Of a stretch of 5,016 bases of DNA, positions 1 through 5,016 are shown piece after piece. The stretch is taken from contig JAUPLM010000145.1 of assembly GCA_030836965.1 (NCBI GenBank), positions 1 to 5,016 on the forward strand. Reading direction: 5' to 3'. A model generated the notes under the pieces. It was not told the origin of the DNA, searched no databases, and worked only from the letters and a program-made list of their open reading frames with translations. A program made the position numbers and the translations under genes. How positions within the stretch are numbered: the first letter of the stretch is position 1; each line of letters begins with the position of its first letter. The DNA is from Thermodesulfobacteriota bacterium. Lineage in GTDB: Bacteria; Desulfobacterota; Desulfobacteria; Desulfobacterales; RPRI01.

Positions 1-159
1 CTCCGGGCAATATTCGGAGAAAAGGCAGGTGATGTAAAAGATACTTCCCTGAGGGTTCCTCCCGGAGTTGACGGTATTGTAATTGACGCCAAGGTTTTTG
101 CCAGGCGCGGCATAGAGAAGGATGACAGGACCGTCCTTATAGAGGAGTCGGAGAAATAG
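1..159 (+). CDS. rpoB: RNA polymerase beta subunit, upstream part (5' incomplete), ending at an in-frame TAG
   Basis: This is the middle of beta, open at the left edge and read in frame 1 for 52 codons before TAG. The translation begins [20 protein letters not shown] and continues through a stretch rich in GVDG, VFARRG and IEES. It matches the conserved beta segment that in E. coli reads [19 protein letters not shown] and leads up to about residue 945. Beta forms half of the RNA polymerase active cleft in the cytoplasm. In almost all bacteria it is one chain of roughly 1,200-1,400 residues, so a stop here would leave a beta fragment lacking its C-terminal third. The downstream 405 codons continue the same protein in the same frame with no gap in the alignment. 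This is therefore either the 5' gene of a split rpoB or part of one gene crossed by an amber codon. The identity of the protein is very secure; its true 3' boundary is not. Confidence 0.93.
   Translation, partial: LRAIFGEKAGDVKDTSLRVPPGVDGIVIDAKVFARRGIEKDDRTVLIEESEK
150..153 (+). promoter_or_regulatory. Candidate ribosome binding site for a restart at GTG 160
   Basis: GGAG lies six bases before the GTG that directly follows the amber codon, which is a normal Shine-Dalgarno spacing. A second purine-rich core, AGAGGAG at 141-147, is too far upstream to be the best site. The match could be chance, because this stretch codes for a Glu/Lys-rich segment and such codons resemble Shine-Dalgarno sites. 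It does make a coupled translational restart mechanically plausible. Confidence 0.4.
157..159 (+). other. In-frame amber codon inside rpoB
   Basis: The frame-1 codons around it read gag aaa TAG gtg ctg gag. Aligned by eye to E. coli beta (IEEMQLKQAKKDLSEE against [19 protein letters not shown]), the stop takes the place of a single residue, Lys in E. coli, with no insertion or deletion on either side. It lies at the start of the beta i9/DR2 insertion (E. coli about 938-1042). A one-base change from AAG or CAG would create it. No other in-frame stop interrupts the visible rpoB or rpoC coding sequence before the rpoB TAA at 1375. Natural split, readthrough or recoding, and sequence error all remain possible. 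Confidence 0.9.
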
Positions 160-1377
160 GTGCTGGAGAGAAACCGCGATGACGAGATCGCTGTTATTGA
201 AGAGATAGTCCGGGGGCAGATACAGGAAATATTAAAAGGCCAGATATGCATCACTCCTGTTAAAAAGGGCAAAAAGGTTATAATTGCAAAAGGTGACAAG
301 ATAGATTCCGGAGTACTTGCGGATGTGCCTGTTGCCCAGCTTGAAGGGGTTGTGTTGAAGGATGCAGGGATTACCGAGAAGCTGCACGATCTTCTTGAAA
401 AGTACAGGAATCAGCGCGATCTCTGCAGGCAGAATTTTGAAAAACAGATCAGCCGATACGAAAAGGGCGACGATCTTCCGCCGGGTGTTATTAAGATGGT
501 CAAAGTATATGTTGCCATGAAACGGAAGCTTTCCGTCGGCGATAAAATGGCGGGCCGGCACGGTAACAAGGGTGTGGTGTCAAGAATTCTTCCTCAGGAG
601 GATATGCCGTATTTTGAAGACGGGACCCCGGTCGATATGGTTTTAAATCCTCTTGGAGTTCCTTCACGAATGAACGTGGGGCAGATACTTGAAATTCATC
701 TGGGACGTGCGGCCAAAGGCCTGGGCGAGCAGCTGAATAAATTCATTGAAGAGAACAATATAAAGGCGCTTCGCGATAAGATTAAAAAAATATTTGCCGA
801 TCCTTCATTAAACAAAGCTGTTGGAAAAATGGATGATAAGGAGCTGTGTGATTTCGCTGCTTATTATAAAAACGGCGTTCACATGGCAACACCGGTTTTT
901 GACGGCGCAAAAGAGTCTGAAATCAAGGTTCTTCTGGAAGAAGCCGGATTATGTCCGACCGGCCAGGCTACGCTTTACGACGGACGGACCGGCAATTCCT
1001 TTAAGGGGAGAATTACTGTAGGAACCATGTACATGCTGAAGCTCCATCATCTTGTGGACGACAAGATCCATGCCCGGTCCATAGGCCCCTATTCGCTTGT
1101 CACTCAGCAACCGCTCGGAGGAAAGGCCCAGTTTGGAGGTCAGCGTCTCGGAGAAATGGAAGTATGGGCGATGGAGGCGTACGGAGCTGCTAACGCATTG
1201 CAGGAATTCCTGACCGTAAAATCCGATGATATGGCCGGAAGAACAAGAATGTATGAAAAAATAGTTAAAGGCCAGAACATGCTTGAACCAGGCATTCCCG
1301 AGTCTTTCAAGGTAATGACGAAAGAGTTGCAGAGCCTGGGTTTAGACATAACGCTTATCGAAGGGAATAAGGAGTAA
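160..1377 (+). CDS. rpoB: RNA polymerase beta subunit, C-terminal part (405 codons from GTG)
   Basis: This is the C-terminal third of beta. Residues 1-105 are the i9/DR2 insertion, with charged segments likely to form coiled coil. Then come the core blocks in order: [15 protein letters not shown] (residues ~110-124) and [12 protein letters not shown] (~127-138), then [20 protein letters not shown] (~155), [14 protein letters not shown] (~243), [19 protein letters not shown], and the [21 protein letters not shown] motif that meets beta'. The C-terminal LTVKSDD...MYEKIVKG...GIPESFKV segment packs in the clamp. These blocks hold the RNA-DNA hybrid and the beta-beta' interface. GTG 160 is chosen because it immediately follows the TAG and has GGAG six bases upstream; the first in-frame ATG (496) would already delete most of i9. 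If the amber codon is read through or is an error, this is simply the continuation of the upstream entry. The TAA end matches the normal beta C-terminus, and rpoC follows after three bases. Confidence 0.93.
   Translation: MLERNRDDEIAVIEEIVRGQIQEILKGQICITPVKKGKKVIIAKGDKIDSGVLADVPVAQLEGVVLKDAGITEKLHDLLEKYRNQRDLCRQNFEKQISRYEKGDDLPPGVIKMVKVYVAMKRKLSVGDKMAGRHGNKGVVSRILPQEDMPYFEDGTPVDMVLNPLGVPSRMNVGQILEIHLGRAAKGLGEQLNKFIEENNIKALRDKIKKIFADPSLNKAVGKMDDKELCDFAAYYKNGVHMATPVFDGAKESEIKVLLEEAGLCPTGQATLYDGRTGNSFKGRITVGTMYMLKLHHLVDDKIHARSIGPYSLVTQQPLGGKAQFGGQRLGEMEVWAMEAYGAANALQEFLTVKSDDMAGRTRMYEKIVKGQNMLEPGIPESFKVMTKELQSLGLDITLIEGNKE
1369..1374 (+). promoter_or_regulatory. Ribosome binding site of rpoC
   Basis: AAGGAG occupies the last two sense codons of rpoB and ends six bases before TTG 1381. 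It decides the rpoC start, since a TTG would otherwise be a weak choice. The site overlaps the end of rpoB and spans its termination region, so translation of the two genes is probably coupled. Confidence 0.8.
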
Positions 1378-1380
1378 AAT

Positions 1381-4300
1381 TTGGAAACCTTATACGATTT
1401 CTTTGCCAAACCTATTGATCCGAAACAGTATTCCGGAGTCAGAATTGCTTTGGCTTCATCCGAGCAGATCCGGCAGTGGTCTTTCGGCGAAATTAAAAAA
1501 CCGGAGACAATAAACTACCGGACTTTCAAGCCGGAAAGAGACGGGCTTTTCTGCGCAAAAATCTTCGGCCCAACCAAAGACTATGAATGCAACTGCGGCA
1601 AGTACAAGCGGATGAAGCACAGAGGAGTTGTCTGTGAAAAATGCGGTGTTGAGGTTATTCAGTCGAAAGTCCGCAGGGAAAGGATGGGGCATATCGAACT
1701 CGCCACACCGGTTGCCCACATATGGTTTTTAAAAAGCCTTCCCAGCAAGATAGGAAACCTCCTTGATCTGACATTAAAGAGCATGGAAAAAGTTTTATAC
1801 TTCGACAGCTATATAGTTCTGGATCCGAAAGATACCCCGCTTACGAAGTGTCAGCTTCTTTCTGATGACAAGTACCGCGAGGCAATAGAAACATACGGTG
1901 CAAAATTTGAAGCGGGAATTGGTGCTGAAGCCGTCAAGCGCCTGATGGAAGATATAAATCTTGATGCCCTTTATAAGGAGCTGAGGACCGAAATAAAGAC
2001 TACAAGCTCTGTCGCAAAAAGGCAGAAACTTTCAAAACGGCTTAAGATTGTCGATGCTTTCAGGCGTTCGGGAGTTAATCCGGTCTGGATGATAATGGAT
2101 GCGATTCCGGTACTGCCGCCCGATCTGCGCCCCCTTGTTCCTCTTGAAGGCGGAAGATTTGCGACATCAGATCTTAATGATCTGTACAGGAGAGTCATAA
2201 ACCGCAACAACAGATTAAAAAGACTTATCGATCTGAAGGCTCCCGATATCATTGTACGAAACGAGAAAAGAATGCTTCAGGAAGCAGTGGATGTCCTGTT
2301 CGATAACGGACGGCACGGCAGGGTTATTACCGGTACAAACAAGCGGCCATTAAAATCATTAAGCGACACCTTAAAAGGAAAACAGGGACGTTTCCGCCAG
2401 AATCTTCTCGGCAAACGCGTCGATTATTCAGGACGAACCGTTATCACAATCGGACCCAACCTGAGGCTGCACCAGTGCGGCCTTCCTAAAAAAATGGCGC
2501 TCGAACTTTTTAAGCCTTTCGTTTATTACCGTCTGGAGAAGAAAGGGCTCGTTTCAACGGTAAAGAGCGCCAAGAAGATGGTTGAACGGGAGATACCGGA
2601 AGTCTGGGATACTCTTGATGAGGTTGTTAAAGAATATCCTGTTATGCTTAACCGCGCTCCGACTCTTCATCGTCTTGGTATTCAGGCGTTTGAGCCGATT
2701 CTTATTGAGGGGAAAGCCATTCAGCTTCATCCTCTTGTATGTACGGCATTCAATGCCGACTTCGACGGCGACCAGATGGCTGTCCATGTTCCTCTTTCCG
2801 TGGAATCGCAGATAGAAGCACGCGTTCTGATGCTTTCAAGCAACAATATCCTTTCGCCGGCCAACGGAAGCCCGATTATTGTTCCGACGCAGGATATTGT
2901 TCTTGGAATCTATTACATGACAAGAGGAATTTCAGGCTCAAAGGGCGACGGCAAAATATTTGCCGGCCCTGCCGAGGTTCGTTCAGCATATGATTCAGGG
3001 TCCATAGATCTTCATGCAAAGATAACTGTCCGGATGGACGGGAAGCGCGTTAATACTACAACAGGCCGTATTCTGCTCTGGGAGATTATCCCCAAGGATA
3101 ATATTATCAGAATGAGCCACATACAGGTTTCTTCGGAAGAGGACACAAAATCGATTCTTGACAGGATCAGTAACGGCGAATCTTTTTCGAAGCTGGCAGT
3201 TGAGTATCCGGAAAATTCAGGGAAGGAGACGGACGGCGATATAGGCCTTTTGAGAAGGGAGGAGTTCAAGAGGATATTCAACGTCAGCGGGGCTGAAGCC
3301 GACAAGATTTTTTCTCTTGATGAAGGCGGAATAAGCGGGGCTGTTTTATCGGAAGAAAAATACCATATATTTCAGATTAATGAAAAAAGACCCGAGATTC
3401 CTTTTGATGCCGTCAACAGAGTTCAGGATAAAAAGTCTTTAAGGGATCTTGTCGAATACGCCTATAGAAATCTGGGCCCCAAGGCTACGGTTGTACTCGC
3501 GGACAGGCTCAAAGATATCGGTTACCGGTACTCTACAGAGGCCGGCCTTTCAATATCGATAGGCGATATGATCATTCCGGCGGCAAAAGAGGAGATAATC
3601 AGGAAAGCCGAAAGAAAAGTTTCGGAAATCGGCCGGCAGTATACCGAAGGGCTTATAACCCAGGGAGAGAAATACAACAAGGTAGTCGATATATGGGCGA
3701 AAGCGACCGATGATGTGGCCAATGAAATGATGGAGGCGATGAAGGTTGAACCCCTGAGAGACAGCAGCGGGGAGCCGGTTATGGATAAGAAGGGAAAGCC
3801 GGTTTACGAAGAAAGCTTTAACCCCATATACATGATGGCTGATTCCGGAGCAAGAGGAAGCAAGGACCAGATGCGCCAGCTGGCCGGTATGCGCGGTCTT
3901 ATGGCCAAACCGTCCGGGGAAATTATCGAAACGCCCATCAGCGCAAACTTCCGTGAAGGACTTTCCGTCCTCCAGTATTTTATCTCGACTCACGGCGCAA
4001 GAAAGGGTCTTGCCGATACCGCTCTAAAAACGGCAAACTCGGGATACCTGACACGAAGGCTTGCCGACGTTGCACAGGATTGTGTAGTTATGGAGAACGA
4101 CTGCGGCACAATGATGGGAGTTGATGTCGAGCCTCTTGTTGAAGGCGGGGAGGTTATTCAGCGCCTTGGCGAAAGAGTGCTGGGGCGTGTAGCGGTAGAT
4201 GATATTATTGATCCCTTTACGGATGATGTTCTTGTTAAAAAAGGTGATGAGCTTGATGAGAAGGCGGCGAAAAGAATAGAAGATGCCGGAATAACAAGCA

Positions 4301-5016
4301 TAAGAATCAGGTCTGTTCTTACATGCAAATCAAGACAGGGAGTATGTGCAAAATGTTACGGAAGGGATCTTTCTCACGGCGGCGCTGTTGAACTCGGACA
4401 GGCTGTTGGAATCCTTGCCGCCCAGTCGATAGGCGAACCGGGAACACAGCTTACGATGCGTACGTTCCATATCGGAGGCACCGCGAGCCGGAGGGTCGAA
4501 CAGGCGGATATCAGGGCAAGAGTCGATGGAACCATCAAATTTATCGACCTGCATGTGGTAAGAAACGCGGAAAACCAGTATATCGTAATGAACCGCCGTG
4601 GCGGTAAATTTACGATAGTGAGTGATACCGGCCGTGAGCTTGAAAGCTGTCCCGTTATTTACGGTGCGCACATAATGGTAAAGGATGGCCAGAAGGTTAA
4701 AGGACCTGATGCCGAAGCTGGAAGACCGGGCGATCTTCTCGCGACCTGGGATCCGTTTACAACCCCCATCATTACAGAGGTGGATGGCACGGTTAAATTC
4801 GGGGATATTGTTCCCGGCAAAACAATGAAGGAGAAGGTCGACCCTGTTACCGGAAAGTCGAGCCGGACTATTATTGAATCGAAAGGCGCTGAGGTCAGGC
4901 CCAGGATTTCGATAAAAGATAAAGAAGGCAAAACCGCTAAACTTCCGAAATCATCAGGAATGGCCCGTTATATTCTTCCGATAGATGCGGTATTGATGGT
5001 TGAAGAAGATCGGAAG
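1381..5016 (+). CDS. rpoC: RNA polymerase beta' subunit with an inserted parvulin-like domain (3' incomplete)
   Basis: This is the catalytic beta' subunit; 1212 codons are visible without a stop, running off the right edge. The TTG start is supported by the AAGGAG site and by the product [14 protein letters not shown], which matches the family N-terminus; there is no earlier start after the rpoB TAA. Domains in order: zinc ribbon with C70, C72, C85, C88; rudder/lid region around [15 protein letters not shown] (~308); the Mg-binding NADFDGD with D460, D462, D464, at the same numbers as E. coli; the parvulin-like insertion at 574-672; rim helices from about 735; second zinc site C908, C982, C989, C992; bridge helix around [20 protein letters not shown] (~869-888); trigger loop [10 protein letters not shown] with M1026, R1027, H1030; then SI3 from about 1037. 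Every E. coli landmark after the rim-helix hairpin is shifted by exactly +94 residues. I attribute this to about -13 before the insertion, +99 for it and +8 after the rim helices. Roughly the last 250-300 residues lie outside the window. All catalytic elements seen are intact, so the enzyme looks functional. Confidence 0.98.
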   Translation, partial: METLYDFFAKPIDPKQYSGVRIALASSEQIRQWSFGEIKKPETINYRTFKPERDGLFCAKIFGPTKDYECNCGKYKRMKHRGVVCEKCGVEVIQSKVRRERMGHIELATPVAHIWFLKSLPSKIGNLLDLTLKSMEKVLYFDSYIVLDPKDTPLTKCQLLSDDKYREAIETYGAKFEAGIGAEAVKRLMEDINLDALYKELRTEIKTTSSVAKRQKLSKRLKIVDAFRRSGVNPVWMIMDAIPVLPPDLRPLVPLEGGRFATSDLNDLYRRVINRNNRLKRLIDLKAPDIIVRNEKRMLQEAVDVLFDNGRHGRVITGTNKRPLKSLSDTLKGKQGRFRQNLLGKRVDYSGRTVITIGPNLRLHQCGLPKKMALELFKPFVYYRLEKKGLVSTVKSAKKMVEREIPEVWDTLDEVVKEYPVMLNRAPTLHRLGIQAFEPILIEGKAIQLHPLVCTAFNADFDGDQMAVHVPLSVESQIEARVLMLSSNNILSPANGSPIIVPTQDIVLGIYYMTRGISGSKGDGKIFAGPAEVRSAYDSGSIDLHAKITVRMDGKRVNTTTGRILLWEIIPKDNIIRMSHIQVSSEEDTKSILDRISNGESFSKLAVEYPENSGKETDGDIGLLRREEFKRIFNVSGAEADKIFSLDEGGISGAVLSEEKYHIFQINEKRPEIPFDAVNRVQDKKSLRDLVEYAYRNLGPKATVVLADRLKDIGYRYSTEAGLSISIGDMIIPAAKEEIIRKAERKVSEIGRQYTEGLITQGEKYNKVVDIWAKATDDVANEMMEAMKVEPLRDSSGEPVMDKKGKPVYEESFNPIYMMADSGARGSKDQMRQLAGMRGLMAKPSGEIIETPISANFREGLSVLQYFISTHGARKGLADTALKTANSGYLTRRLADVAQDCVVMENDCGTMMGVDVEPLVEGGEVIQRLGERVLGRVAVDDIIDPFTDDVLVKKGDELDEKAAKRIEDAGITSIRIRSVLTCKSRQGVCAKCYGRDLSHGGAVELGQAVGILAAQSIGEPGTQLTMRTFHIGGTASRRVEQADIRARVDGTIKFIDLHVVRNAENQYIVMNRRGGKFTIVSDTGRELESCPVIYGAHIMVKDGQKVKGPDAEAGRPGDLLATWDPFTTPIITEVDGTVKFGDIVPGKTMKEKVDPVTGKSSRTIIESKGAEVRPRISIKDKEGKTAKLPKSSGMARYILPIDAVLMVEEDRK
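3100..3396 (+). other. Parvulin/PpiC-type peptidyl-prolyl isomerase-like domain inserted in RpoC
   Basis: Residues ~574-672 of beta' have no counterpart in E. coli beta'. The flanks rejoin the family alignment cleanly: [12 protein letters not shown] before and [19 protein letters not shown] after, against GRAILWMIVPKG and LPYSIVNQALGKKAISKML. The insert follows the parvulin pattern: MSHIQV (H580), a helix ending NGESFSKLA (598-605), DGDIG (618-622, for the family GGDLG), an F629/F633 pair where E. coli parvulin has M and [11 protein letters not shown] (family F-L-G-xIS-P), and [11 protein letters not shown] with H662 (family GYHIIKV). From the first His to the GDLG motif it aligns to E. coli parvulin (Par10) with no gap. 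The usual active-site Cys is N612, so catalysis is uncertain. The role is unknown: it could isomerise prolines in RNA polymerase or bound factors, or serve only as a binding or folding module. Confidence 0.87.
4489..5016 (+). other. Beta' SI3 insertion in the trigger loop (3' incomplete)
   Basis: After the trigger-loop motif [14 protein letters not shown], beta' departs into a long segment instead of closing the loop. It aligns with the start and middle of E. coli SI3 (943-1130), sharing the pattern VPYGA / [30 protein letters not shown], and a C-terminal YILP. SI3 is built of sandwich-barrel hybrid motifs and is found in proteobacteria and several other Gram-negative groups. In E. coli it moves with trigger-loop folding and affects pausing and cleavage. 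Its presence supports the Gram-negative assignment of this window and shows that the parvulin-like domain is an addition to, not a replacement of, SI3. Confidence 0.85.

Noticed and set aside
100..250. A frameshift as the cause of the rpoB interruption
   Set aside because: Both sides of the TAG are in the same frame and align to E. coli beta without a gap, so only a substitution-type change or a true stop fits.
596..606. AGGAGG followed by ATG inside rpoB, resembling a gene start
   Set aside because: The bases encode the conserved QEDMP motif in frame, the spacer is only two bases, and starting there would cut through conserved beta core sequence.
157..1377. rpoB as a decayed pseudogene
   Set aside because: Apart from the single amber codon, all visible beta and beta' motifs are intact with no other disruption, and the gene is essential.
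2940..3500. The extra segment in RpoC as a separate gene or mobile insertion
   Set aside because: The reading frame is continuous through it, there is no stop or start of its own, no terminal inverted or direct repeats are visible, and codon use looks like the flanks. It is a protein domain within beta'.
3550..3993. 147-codon open frame on the - strand inside rpoC
   Set aside because: It lies wholly opposite highly conserved beta' sequence, its translation shows no domain pattern, and it is explained by the codon composition of the sense strand. The other minus-strand and off-frame open frames across the window fail for the same reason.

Overview
The window is a fragment of the bacterial rpoBC operon, read entirely on the + strand in one frame. 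It holds the last ~458 codons of rpoB (RNA polymerase beta) and the first 1212 codons of rpoC (beta'), which runs off the right edge. The large beta' insertion SI3 in the trigger loop and the beta insertion i9/DR2 indicate a Gram-negative, proteobacteria-like lineage. The beta' N-terminus and zinc-ribbon region resemble Deltaproteobacteria/Desulfobacterota as I remember them. Base composition is roughly even, with frequent AGA/AGG and ATA codons. The lineage call is an inference from recalled sequences, not from a search.

Layout: 1-156 is rpoB coding sequence open at the left edge. An in-frame TAG lies at 157-159. Positions 160-1377 carry the rest of rpoB, opening with a GTG directly after the TAG and with GGAG six bases upstream. 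After the TAA at 1375-1377, rpoC begins at TTG 1381, its AAGGAG ribosome site lying inside the last codons of rpoB. No gap exceeds a few bases, so there is no unexplained non-coding stretch.

Two things are out of the ordinary. First, RpoC carries an extra ~99-residue domain (residues ~574-672, bases 3100-3396) that reads as a parvulin/PpiC-type peptidyl-prolyl isomerase. It is spliced cleanly into the beta' pore/secondary-channel region, between the positions of E. coli beta' G586 and L587, just before the helix and strand that carry part of ppGpp site 1. The parvulin histidines are kept, while the usual cysteine position is Asn. Second, beta is interrupted by an in-frame amber codon at the first residues of the i9/DR2 insertion, a place where E. 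coli beta is known to tolerate being split. This could be a natural two-piece beta, an amber codon that is read through or recoded (for example as pyrrolysine), or a base-call error. The flanking protein sequence aligns without a gap, so it is not a frameshift.

Together the products form the catalytic core of RNA polymerase. The beta C-terminal half supplies the hybrid-binding and clamp/switch parts. Beta' supplies the zinc ribbon, the catalytic Asp triad, the bridge helix and the trigger loop, all intact as far as the window shows.
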